Positions 38,763 through 47,485 of a DNA stretch of 47,485 bases are shown one piece after another (positions within the stretch are counted from its first letter, which is position 1; each line of letters begins with the position of its first letter). The position numbers and the translations under genes are program-made. The notes below the pieces were generated by a model. It saw nothing but the letters and a program-made list of their open reading frames with translations. It did not search any database and had not been told where the DNA came from. This DNA comes from Methylobacterium sp. (GTDB taxonomy: Bacteria > Pseudomonadota > Alphaproteobacteria > Rhizobiales > Beijerinckiaceae), in the NCBI RefSeq assembly GCF_019745455.1, contig NZ_JAIETD010000044.1, forward strand, positions 1 to 47,485, in the 5' to 3' direction.

Positions 38763-38839
38763 TTACGGCTGGAGGTGTTCCGGCAAGTAATGCCTCAAAT
38801 GCGATAGCTCTCCCCACGAGGGGGAGGGAAGCACTCGGC

Positions 38840-40816
38840 TCAAGCCGCCGAGGCAATGATCGTCGAGGCGCGGCGGACCTTGCGGTCGGCGCTTTCGAGG
38901 AAGGCCTGCGCATCCTCCTTGCGCTCGAAGACGTGGGGGGCGAGGCCGCGGCGGCTCAGCGCCTCCTCCATCTTGAGGCGCAGGAACGCGCTCGTCGCGT
39001 AGCGGGTGGTGGTCAGGTAGTAGTTCGCCGAGAGGTATTGGATCATGCTCGCGTAGTCGTCGTAGAGGTTCTCGTTGATCCGGAACCCGTCGTGGTTGAC
39101 GACCGAATTGACCCGCTTGCCCGCCTTCTTGCAGGCATCGACCAGCACCTTGCGCAGATCGTCGATGTCGCTCTTCACGCGGCAATGCCAGCCCTCGAGA
39201 TTGAGGAACAGGATGTTGCGCTCGGTGTCGTAGCTGACCCGCTCCGGCAGGTTGAGGTTGAGGAGATCCGAGAGCAGCTCCATCGGCTCGTCCCGGAAGA
39301 TCCGCAGGTCCATGACCGCCGGCTGCTTGATGATCGGCGTGAAGCCCATATGGGGCAGGATGTCCCGCTCGATCTCGATGCCGGGCGCCACCTCGATGAG
39401 TTCCAGGCCCTCGTCCGTGAGCTGGAAGACGCAGCGCTCGGTCACGTAGATCACCGGCTGCGAGCGCTTCTGGGCATAGGGGCCGCTGAAGGTGATCTGC
39501 TCGACGGCCGGCAGGAACTTCTGTGAGCGGCCTTCCTGGATGATCTTGACCTGTCCGTCCTCGATCACGGTCTCGAGCCCGCCCACCGTGAAGGTGCCGG
39601 CGAAGACGACGGAGCGGGCGTTCTGGCTGATATTGATGAAGCCGCCGCAGCCGTTGAGGCGGCCGCCGAACATGCTGGTGTTGACGTTGCCGTGCTGGTC
39701 GCATTCGGCGAGGCCGAGGCAGGTCATGTCGAGCCCGCCGCCATCGTAGAAGTCGAACATCTGGTTCTGGTCGATGACGCAATCGGCGTTGGTCGCCGCG
39801 CCGAAGCTCGAACCGGAGGCGAGGACGCCGCCGACTGCGCCGGCCTCGGTGGTCAGCGTGATGTAGGGGGTGACCTTCTCCTCGTTGGCCACCGCCGAGA
39901 TACCCTCGGGCGCGCCGACGCCGAGATTGACGACCCCGTTGGGCGGGAGCTCGAAGGCCGCGCGCCGGGCGATCACCTTGCGGGCGTCGAGCGACATCTT
40001 CTTCATGCCGGCGACAGGAACGCGGATCTGGCCGGCGAGCGCCGCATCGTGCTGCACGCCGTAATTCATCCGGTGCATCTCGGGCTCGGCGAGCACGACG
40101 CAATCGACGAGGATGCCCGGCACCCTGACGTCCTTGGGCAGCAGGAACCCGTCCTCGACGATGCGCTCGACCTGCGCGATGACGATGCCGCCGTTGTTGC
40201 GGGCCGCCATGGCCTGGGCGAGGCAGTCGAGGGTCAGCGCCTCCTTCTCGAAGGAGATGTTGCCCGAGGGGTCGGCCGAGGTGCCGCGGATGAAGGCGAC
40301 GTCGATCTTGGTGGCGGTGTAGAACAGCCACTCCTCGCCATCGACCTCGACGAGCTTGACGATGTCGGCCTCGGTCACGGTGTTGACCTTGGCGCCGCCG
40401 TGGCGCGGGTCGACATAGGTCTGAAGGCCGACCTTGGAGAACAGCCCGGGCTGGCCGGCGGCGCAGGCGCGGTAAAGCTGCGAGATCACGCCCTGGGGCA
40501 GGTTGTAGCCGAGGATCTTGTTCTCCTGGGCGGCCTTGGCGACCTTCGGCATCCGGCCGAAATTGGCGGCGATGACCCGCTTCAGGAGACCGTCGTGATG
40601 CAGGCGGCCGGTGCCGAGGCCTTTGCTGTCGCCCGCGCCCGCGGTCATGATCAGGGTGAGGTCGCGCGGGGCGCCGGTCTCGACGAATCGCTTCTCGAGC
40701 GCGGCGTGCAGCGCCTCGGGAATGCAGCTCTGTACGAACCCGGTGGTGGTGACGACATCGTTCTGCCGAATCAGCGCGATCGCTTCCTCGGCGGAAATCA
40801 CCTTGTTCTTCTTCAT
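38840..40816 (-). CDS. Family I acyl-CoA:acetate/3-ketoacid CoA transferase (YdiF-like) with C-terminal extension
   Basis: A 658-residue enzyme that would move CoA between a short-chain acyl-CoA and acetate or a 3-ketoacid through a glutamyl-CoA intermediate. The alpha half shows TTGFVQSCIPEALHAAL and TAGAGDSKGLGTGRL. The beta half shows GVVNLGVGAPEGISAVA and the catalytic TTEAGAVGG (Glu about 324), and later SGSSFGAATNADCVID. YdiF of E. coli is about 530 residues; here some 130 more residues follow, starting near NLPERVSYDTERNILFLNLEG and ending RRASTIIASAA. That extension is mixed alpha/beta and I do not recognise it. The start at 40816 (MKKNKVISAEEAI) is family-like. Confidence 0.92.
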   Translation of the reverse strand: MKKNKVISAEEAIALIRQNDVVTTTGFVQSCIPEALHAALEKRFVETGAPRDLTLIMTAGAGDSKGLGTGRLHHDGLLKRVIAANFGRMPKVAKAAQENKILGYNLPQGVISQLYRACAAGQPGLFSKVGLQTYVDPRHGGAKVNTVTEADIVKLVEVDGEEWLFYTATKIDVAFIRGTSADPSGNISFEKEALTLDCLAQAMAARNNGGIVIAQVERIVEDGFLLPKDVRVPGILVDCVVLAEPEMHRMNYGVQHDAALAGQIRVPVAGMKKMSLDARKVIARRAAFELPPNGVVNLGVGAPEGISAVANEEKVTPYITLTTEAGAVGGVLASGSSFGAATNADCVIDQNQMFDFYDGGGLDMTCLGLAECDQHGNVNTSMFGGRLNGCGGFINISQNARSVVFAGTFTVGGLETVIEDGQVKIIQEGRSQKFLPAVEQITFSGPYAQKRSQPVIYVTERCVFQLTDEGLELIEVAPGIEIERDILPHMGFTPIIKQPAVMDLRIFRDEPMELLSDLLNLNLPERVSYDTERNILFLNLEGWHCRVKSDIDDLRKVLVDACKKAGKRVNSVVNHDGFRINENLYDDYASMIQYLSANYYLTTTRYATSAFLRLKMEEALSRRGLAPHVFERKEDAQAFLESADRKVRRASTIIASAA

Positions 40817-42345
<1,529 letters not shown>

Positions 42346-42732
42346 GGCCCAACTTCAACGGCGGGCTGAGCGAGGTGAGTGGCCCGAGCGGGTTCCGCTA
42401 TGCCCCAAGACCCTCCCCATGGCGGGAGGGCGGAGGACTTCGAGCGGCCATTTCCACGGTTTTGACCAGCTCGGGCCAAGCTGTCGATCCGCTTCCGCTC
42501 GACGAAATTCTACCCCTGCATCTCGAAGCCCTAAACGGCGTTCGACCCAAGCTTTGTGCCTGGAACACAACCCAAAGTTTTCATAGAGCACAAGATATTT
42601 GGTATCGACTTGGGTCGGACGCAGCGTCTTGACCCAAAATTTACAGACGATTGTATAATATATTAAACAGATTTTAACTCAAATTGCCTACTTTAGCGTC
42701 AAACAAACATAAGTTTGTTAGGAGGCTACATC
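42346..42732. promoter_or_regulatory. Asparaginase/chemoreceptor spacer with sigma-70-like promoter and inverted repeat
   Basis: A 387-base spacer. After the hairpin at 42411-42430 the right half turns AT-rich. A promoter-like pair is TTGACC (42629-42634) and TATAAT (42654-42659), 19 bases apart, which is long but usable. A perfect inverted repeat AACAAAC-N4-GTTTGTT (42702-42719) ends directly against the AGGAGG ribosome-binding site (42720-42725) of the chemoreceptor gene. It may be an operator or an mRNA stem affecting translation. Confidence 0.5.
42411..42430. terminator. Hairpin after the asparaginase gene
   Basis: CCCTCCC (42411-42417) pairs with GGGAGGG (42424-42430) across a 6-base loop, 66 bases after the ansB stop. 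No T-run follows, so this could also be an mRNA-stabilising hairpin. Confidence 0.5.
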
Positions 42733-44424
42733 GTGCACGCGTTCAATAATCTTTCACTGATGGCGAAGCTCGCCATTCCGGCCTTCATCCTCGTCGCCGT
42801 GGCTGCCGGCCTCGTGTGGATGGCCAATGCCAGCCTCGGCATTCTCGAACAAACCACGGAAGCCGTCATCGACATCAAGGCGACCCGCGCCGTGACGGCG
42901 TTGCAGTTGAACGTCGCCGTCGATTCAGCGGTGATCAACGAGAAGAACATCATTATCGAGACTGATGCCGCGGCCATGCAGAAGCAGCTCGCGAGCTATA
43001 AGGAGCAACAGGCGAAGGCGATGGCCTCCATCGAGCGCTTGATCGCCATGGCCGATACGCCCCAGCGCCGCACCTCGAACGAGGGAATCAAGGCGGACCT
43101 GATCGCCTTCTTCGCTGCAGCCGACCGCTCGATCTCATTTGGTCTCAAGAACGAGACCGACGCCGCAGCCGCGATATCCAATGGCGAAGTTCGTCCGGCT
43201 CGCGCCAAGATCGCCGAGAGCGTTGCCAAGCGAGTCGAGATCAACATCGTAGATCTGCAGGCTGCCAAACTCGACGCCGCGCGTACTGCATCCTCCGCCA
43301 GGACCACACTCGTCGTAACGGCCGTGGTCGGTCTCGTTCTCGCGGTCGGCCTCCTCGCTTCCATCGCGCTCTACGGCGTCAGCCGGCCGCTCCATGCGAT
43401 GACGGGCGCCATGGGGCGTCTGGCCGGTGGCGATCTGGACATCACCGTGGCCGGCACCGAGCGCAAGGACGAGGTCGGCCTTCTGGCGCGCGCGCTTCAG
43501 GTGTTCAAGGACAACGCCCTCACCGCCCGCCGGCTTGCTGCCGAACAGGAGGTGGAGAACGCCGCCAAGATGCGTCGCGCCGAGCGGCTCGACCAGATCA
43601 CCAAGACCTTCGAGCACAATGTCTCTGCCCTGACGCAGGGCCTCGCCGGCGCCTCCACCGAGATGGAGGCCACGGCACAGTCCATGAGCAGCATCGCCGC
43701 CCAGACGACCGAACAGACCGTCATCGTGGCTGGCGCCGCCGAGGAGACCTCCGCCAACGTGCAGACCGTGGCGGCGGCGAGCGAGGAGATGTCGGCGTCG
43801 GTCCAGGAGATCGTGCATCAGGTTTCCCAGTCGGCCCAGATCGCGGGACGTGCCGTCGAGAATGCCAAGCGCACCGATGCCACCGTTCGCCGTCTGGCCA
43901 CGACCGCTGAGCGGATCAGCGCCTTCGTGTCGGTCATCTCCGACATCGCCGGACAGACCAACTTGCTCGCGCTCAATGCCACCATCGAGGCGGCGCGTGC
44001 GGGGGAGGCGGGTCGCGGGTTCGCGGTGGTGGCCACCGAAGTGAAGGAACTTGCCGGACAGACCTCCAAGGCGACGAGTGAGATCGGCGAGCGTATCACC
44101 GAGATCCAGAACGCGACCCAGGAGGCGGTGAGCGACATCGGGGCGATCAGCCGGATCATCGACGAGATGTCGAGCTACGCCTCCTCGATCGCGGCTGCCA
44201 TGGAGGAGCAGGGCGCCACGACGCAGGAGATCACCCGCAACGTCCAGGAAGCCGCGCGCGGCACCGAGCAGGTGACGACCAACATCTCGAGCGTTCGAGA
44301 CGGTGCCGGTCAGACCGGCGCGGCCGCCTCGCAGGTGCTCAGCGCCGCCCAGGAGCTCTCTCGCCATTCCGAGAGCCTGACACGGGAAGTCGGCACCTTC
44401 CTCGCCAACGTCAAAGCGGCCTGA
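42733..44424 (+). CDS. Methyl-accepting chemotaxis protein
   Basis: A 563-residue chemoreceptor. TM1 is at about 10-30 ([18 protein letters not shown]), then a helical periplasmic bundle (about 31-190), TM2 near 196-217 ([22 protein letters not shown]), HAMP ([22 protein letters not shown]) and the signalling domain. The CheA/CheW hairpin tip is [40 protein letters not shown]. No obvious C-terminal CheR-binding pentapeptide is seen. The start is the GTG at 42733, because AGGAGG (42720-42725) is 7 bases upstream; a TTG at 42715 would place the ribosome-binding site inside the gene. The 3' end overlaps the convergent amine oxidase by 14 bases. The ligand is unknown. Confidence 0.95.
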   Translation: MHAFNNLSLMAKLAIPAFILVAVAAGLVWMANASLGILEQTTEAVIDIKATRAVTALQLNVAVDSAVINEKNIIIETDAAAMQKQLASYKEQQAKAMASIERLIAMADTPQRRTSNEGIKADLIAFFAAADRSISFGLKNETDAAAAISNGEVRPARAKIAESVAKRVEINIVDLQAAKLDAARTASSARTTLVVTAVVGLVLAVGLLASIALYGVSRPLHAMTGAMGRLAGGDLDITVAGTERKDEVGLLARALQVFKDNALTARRLAAEQEVENAAKMRRAERLDQITKTFEHNVSALTQGLAGASTEMEATAQSMSSIAAQTTEQTVIVAGAAEETSANVQTVAAASEEMSASVQEIVHQVSQSAQIAGRAVENAKRTDATVRRLATTAERISAFVSVISDIAGQTNLLALNATIEAARAGEAGRGFAVVATEVKELAGQTSKATSEIGERITEIQNATQEAVSDIGAISRIIDEMSSYASSIAAAMEEQGATTQEITRNVQEAARGTEQVTTNISSVRDGAGQTGAAASQVLSAAQELSRHSESLTREVGTFLANVKAA

Positions 44425-45745
44425 GGGCCGCCCCCCGACTCAAGCGCGCGGCCACCTCGTCGGCCGCGCGGCTGCCCTCCTCGTAGGCGCCGCCGGCGGT
44501 CCCCCATTGCAGGCGCGACAGCGCCTCGCCGGCGAACCAGATCCGGTCCTCGACAGGCCGGTGGAGAAGGGCCCGGGCTTCGGCATGGCCCGGAGGCACC
44601 ACCGCCCAGGAGCCTCGCGACCACGGATCGTGCCGCCACTCGCTCACCGCCGGAATCGCCAGATCATGTAAAGCACGGCAGCCGAAATGCTCCGCGAGGA
44701 CGCTGCGCACGAGGCGCCGCACACCATCGGGCCCGCTCCGCGCCGCATCGAGCTCGGCGGCCCCATGAACGTCGATCTCGAAGAAATGGAACGGCGTGCC
44801 GTCGATCCGGGTGAGCAGGCCCGGCGGCTTGCGACGGCCGCCGACGACGCTGGCGAGCCGGTCAGGCCCACGGAACGGGCAGGACGGCCAATGCAGAACC
44901 GCATGCTCGTAGATACCGGTCGAGAAGCCGTCGATCGCGTTCCGGTGCGCGGTGGGCAGGGCTTGGGCGAACAGGTTTTCGTCCCGCAGCACCATCATCG
45001 GCAGCGTGACGATCGCCGCCTTCGCCCGGGTCGTCCGGCCTCCCGAGGTCTCAACCGAGACGCCGGCTTCGCTCCAGCCGATTCGGCGCACCGGACTATC
45101 GAGGGCGATCGGCAGTCCCTGCGCCAGCCGGGCGAGGTAGCCGCCATAGCCTCCGGCGATGAAGCGGTTGTCTCCGTACTCCATGCTGGGGAAATCCTGC
45201 AGCGACACCTCGCTCAGCGCCCGACCCGACACCAGGCCGTGGACGAGGGCGACCCGCTCGCCCCAGGGTCCAAGCCCCGGCGGGATGACGCTGGCCGCCG
45301 GACGGTCCGGTCCATTCCGCGCCGCGTGCTCCGTCATGGCCCGGTCGGCGAGGGCGAAGGCGCGGCCGAGGGCCCGCTCCTCCTCCCGCCTCGCCCGGCG
45401 ACGGCCGACCCAGAGATGGCTCTCCTGCGCCGCCACCCGCAGCGGCTCGCGGCGCGCCTCGGCGAGTCGGACGAGCGGATTGATCGGCCCGGCGTGGAGC
45501 CAGTGTCCGCCGAGATCGACCGCATGGCCGCGCAGCATCGTCGTGACGAGCCGCCCGCCGACGCGGTCGCGCGCCTCAAGCACAGCCACGGAGACGCCGC
45601 GCTCGACGAGCCGCCGCGCCGCCGCGATGCCTGCGGCTCCCGCCCCGATCACCACGACATCGGGATCGGGCAGGATGGGTGCGAGCCGCGGTGCTACGCT
45701 CGGCCGGAAATGGGAATGCGCGACCGGCGGAGGTGTTGGGGTCAT
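44411..45745 (-). CDS. FAD-dependent amine oxidase-like flavoprotein
   Basis: A 444-residue protein of the flavin monoamine oxidase / polyamine oxidase group. The dinucleotide-binding [17 protein letters not shown] (about 30-46) is followed by [12 protein letters not shown], the LGGHWLHAG loop, and the C-terminal FAD motif [30 protein letters not shown]. The substrate cannot be told. There is no signal peptide; the first ~28 residues are Pro-rich. The ATG at 45743-45745 has no strong ribosome-binding site. It overlaps the chemoreceptor 3' end (44411-44424) on the opposite strand, so transcription of the two may interfere. Confidence 0.9.
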   Translation of the reverse strand: MTPTPPPVAHSHFRPSVAPRLAPILPDPDVVVIGAGAAGIAAARRLVERGVSVAVLEARDRVGGRLVTTMLRGHAVDLGGHWLHAGPINPLVRLAEARREPLRVAAQESHLWVGRRRARREEERALGRAFALADRAMTEHAARNGPDRPAASVIPPGLGPWGERVALVHGLVSGRALSEVSLQDFPSMEYGDNRFIAGGYGGYLARLAQGLPIALDSPVRRIGWSEAGVSVETSGGRTTRAKAAIVTLPMMVLRDENLFAQALPTAHRNAIDGFSTGIYEHAVLHWPSCPFRGPDRLASVVGGRRKPPGLLTRIDGTPFHFFEIDVHGAAELDAARSGPDGVRRLVRSVLAEHFGCRALHDLAIPAVSEWRHDPWSRGSWAVVPPGHAEARALLHRPVEDRIWFAGEALSRLQWGTAGGAYEEGSRAADEVAARLSRGAALRPL

Positions 45746-45927
45746 GAATCAGCTCATGGAGGGCGGCTCTCGAACGGTCAACGCTCTGGCGGTGGCAATG
45801 GAAACCGGCTTCTCGTCTGAGGCGGCTTAGCGTCGTATGGGGTCGGACCGGCCTTGTTCCGGCCGGCGAGGGGCGCCAGATGGCACCCTAACGCGGGCAT
45901 CCGTCCCCCCGCTCGAGGGTCCGCTTC

Positions 45928-46644
45928 ATGCTGCTTCAGGCCTGCCTCGCTGCGCTCCGACAGGTGTTCTCACCGCCGCTGCGGGCGATCCTGTGGAAGT
46001 CGCTGGCGCTGACGATCGGCATCCTCGTCGTGATCTGGTTCGCGCTGACACGACTCATCGCCTGGTTCCTCGCCAACCACCACCTTTCGGCGGAGTACCC
46101 GTTCCTCGACACCCTCGCATTCTTCTTCGCCGGTGCCGGCCTGTTCGTGGCGCTGGCCTACCTGATGCCGGCGGTCTCGATCCTCGTGGCGGGCTATTTC
46201 CTCGACGATGCCGCCGCCATCGTCGAAGCGACGGACTTCCCGGGCGACCCGCCCGGCACTGCGATGCCGTTGGGGCGGGCGATGCTCTACACCCTGCGCT
46301 TTGCCGGCCTGGCGCTCCTCGTCAATTTCGTGGCGCTGATCCTGATCTTCGTGCCGGGCGTGAACCTCGTCGCCTTCTTCGGCGCCAATACCTACCTGCT
46401 CGGGCGCGAGTATTTCGAACTCGCAGCGGCCCGGTTCCGCGGCCTCGGCGAGGCGGGCGCGATGCGGCGCCACCATTCCTTCACCACCATGAGCGCGGGC
46501 GCCCTGCTGGCGGGCCTGATGGTGGTGCCGGTGCTCAACCTGCTCACGCCGCTCTTCGGCATCGCCCTCATGGTCCATGTCCACAAGGGCCTGAGCCGGA
46601 AGGCCCTTCTCGCGGGACCGGCGGCACAGGGGCGGCTTCGCTAG
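45928..46644 (+). CDS. EI24/CysZ-like integral membrane protein
   Basis: A 238-residue membrane protein with about four or five hydrophobic segments. The sequence pattern fits the EI24 family (CysZ-like sulfate permeases in proteobacteria): an opening amphipathic stretch QVFSPPLRAILWKSLALTI, LMPAVSILVAGYFLDDAAAIVE, VNFVALILIFVPGVNLVAFFGANTYLLGREYFELAA and a final VPVLNLLTPLFGIALMVHVHKG. The GREYFELAAARF segment is the best marker. Sulfate transport is a family-based guess. The ATG at 45928 has GAGGG 8 bases upstream. Confidence 0.88.
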   Translation: MLLQACLAALRQVFSPPLRAILWKSLALTIGILVVIWFALTRLIAWFLANHHLSAEYPFLDTLAFFFAGAGLFVALAYLMPAVSILVAGYFLDDAAAIVEATDFPGDPPGTAMPLGRAMLYTLRFAGLALLVNFVALILIFVPGVNLVAFFGANTYLLGREYFELAAARFRGLGEAGAMRRHHSFTTMSAGALLAGLMVVPVLNLLTPLFGIALMVHVHKGLSRKALLAGPAAQGRLR

Positions 46645-46657
46645 ACCCCAGCAAGCC

Positions 46658-46703
46658 GCATCATTCTTATCCGCGAACCGCGGACCACTTCGCGGAATGA
46701 TGC
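46658..46703. terminator. Hairpin between convergent EI24 and NDUFA9-like genes
   Basis: GCATCATT (46658-46665) pairs with AATGATGC (46696-46703), and inside that CCGCG (46671-46675) pairs with CGCGG (46691-46695), with a 5-base bulge on the left. It lies 13 bases after one stop and touches the other, and probably terminates both. Confidence 0.55.
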
Positions 46704-47485
46704 TTAGTCCCGCGTTCCCCAGCGCGTCCCCATCCGGCTCGGGCTTGCCGCGTCAGGGCCGATCGCCGGGCCGCTGGCTCGGCCAGGTCGGTGCTGCGAG
46801 CCGCTCGCCAGCGGTTCGTCCGCCAAGGTGTCGGGGATCTCTGCCTGAGCTTCACTGCCGCGGCCGGTGGTGAACTGGCCGGCCTTGCGGAATCGCCAAA
46901 GATAGCCCGGCACCACGGCTTCCACGGCGGTCGGCGTGATGCCGAGGGCCTCGATGGTGCGGCTCTCCGCCTTCGCCGCCTCGGACACGACGTTGTCGGT
47001 CTGGAGCAGAGTGACCTGGTCGCGAGTCAGTTTCAGCGAATCGGGCAGCAGCCCGAGGGTCAGGGTATCGACGGCTTCGAGCAGGCGCGCCTGGAGCCGG
47101 GCTGCCGGCAGCGGCAGCGACACCACCGCCCGGCGCCGCATCGTCGTCTCGAGCATGTAGCGCACGAGGCCCTCGAGGGTCTCGATCTCGGGGCCGCCGA
47201 GTTCGTAGACCTTGCCGCCGGACACCTGTCCGTCGACGGCGCGGGCGATCGCCTCGGCGACGTCACCGACGAAGACCGGCTGGAACTTGGTCTCCGCACC
47301 GGCCAGCGGCAGCACCGGAAGGGCGCGGGCGAGGCTCGCGAAGCGGTTGAAGAAGCTGTCGCCCGGCCCGAACACGATCGAGGGTCGGAACACCACGGCG
47401 TCGGGGCAAGCGGAAAAGACCTGCACTTCTCCCAAGGCCTTGGACTTGGCATAGAGCGATGTAGACGACGCGTCCGCGCCGAGCG
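46704..47485 (-). CDS. NDUFA9-like NAD(P)-binding oxidoreductase (5' truncated by window edge)
   Basis: The C-terminal 260 residues of an extended/atypical short-chain dehydrogenase. The frame continues to the window edge, so the start lies outside. The active-site YxxxK is seen as YAKSKALGE in the first codons, followed by AVVFRPSIVFGPGDSFFNRFASLARALPVLPLAGAETKFQPVFVGDVAEAIARAV. This string is typical of the NDUFA9-like accessory subunit of complex I and its bacterial homologues. VYELGGPEIETLEGLV and GITPTAVEAVVPGYLWRFR also match. The final ~40 residues are low-complexity. Bacterial members may be quinone oxidoreductase-associated or act on unknown substrates. Confidence 0.92.
   Translation of the reverse strand, partial: LGADASSTSLYAKSKALGEVQVFSACPDAVVFRPSIVFGPGDSFFNRFASLARALPVLPLAGAETKFQPVFVGDVAEAIARAVDGQVSGGKVYELGGPEIETLEGLVRYMLETTMRRRAVVSLPLPAARLQARLLEAVDTLTLGLLPDSLKLTRDQVTLLQTDNVVSEAAKAESRTIEALGITPTAVEAVVPGYLWRFRKAGQFTTGRGSEAQAEIPDTLADEPLASGSQHRPGRASGPAIGPDAASPSRMGTRWGTRD

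Overview
High-GC DNA of an alphaproteobacterium, most likely a Hyphomicrobiales member of the Methylobacterium type. This placement is inferred from the protein families and the rhizobium-like Exo proteins, not from a search. No rRNA, tRNA, CRISPR array, insertion sequence or prophage was seen. The window opens inside a histidine kinase gene and closes inside an NDUFA9-like gene.

Bases 1-10500 are mostly housekeeping: the end of a hybrid-type sensor kinase with its CheY-like partner; secA; a small secreted protein; a periplasmic parvulin isomerase; a YafK-type L,D-transpeptidase lipoprotein; a DUF1796 protein behind accA; a 3-hydroxybutyrate dehydrogenase; and a CsbD-like stress protein. Strong hairpins separate several convergent pairs. 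An HD-GYP protein (10783-11916) and a methyltransferase (12101-12898) lead into the next region.

Bases 13080-33489 (arguably to 38570) form an exopolysaccharide (EPS) locus in several divergent blocks. A minus-strand block (17992 down to 13080) encodes a GT4 glycosyltransferase, an FkbM methyltransferase, a Wzy/O-antigen-ligase-like polymerase and a secreted GH16 glycanase. A divergent plus-strand block (18254-23883) encodes a HAD phosphatase, a protein resembling the C-terminal half of COG5610 proteins, a GT4, a Wzx-like flippase and a second FkbM methyltransferase. A second minus block (28858 down to 23922) encodes a GT2, a GT4 and a leaderless GH16 with three tandem carbohydrate-binding repeats. 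Then come an ExoF-like export protein, an ExoP/Wzc-like co-polymerase and an ExoY-like initiating sugar transferase. Together they suggest: ExoY loads the first sugar on undecaprenyl phosphate, the GTs extend it, Wzx flips it, Wzy polymerises under ExoP control, ExoF exports, and the GH16 enzymes trim or release the polymer. A small ExoX/SyrA-like membrane protein and a sensorless NarL-type two-component pair are candidate regulators. Phosphoglucomutase would supply glucose-1-phosphate.

Bases 35666-36938 are an AT-richer stretch with no convincing gene. Bases 38571-47485 return to general metabolism: a long CoA transferase, periplasmic asparaginase, a chemoreceptor, a flavin amine oxidase, an EI24/CysZ-like membrane protein and the partial NDUFA9-like oxidoreductase.

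The most notable points are a single in-frame TGA between the HAD gene and its COG5610-like partner, the 474-bp mosaic repeats of the leaderless GH16 with a nine-base homopolymer at the domain junction, an ExoP-like protein lacking the tyrosine tail and a normal Walker B, and a one-mismatch parS-like 16-mer inside a terminator.
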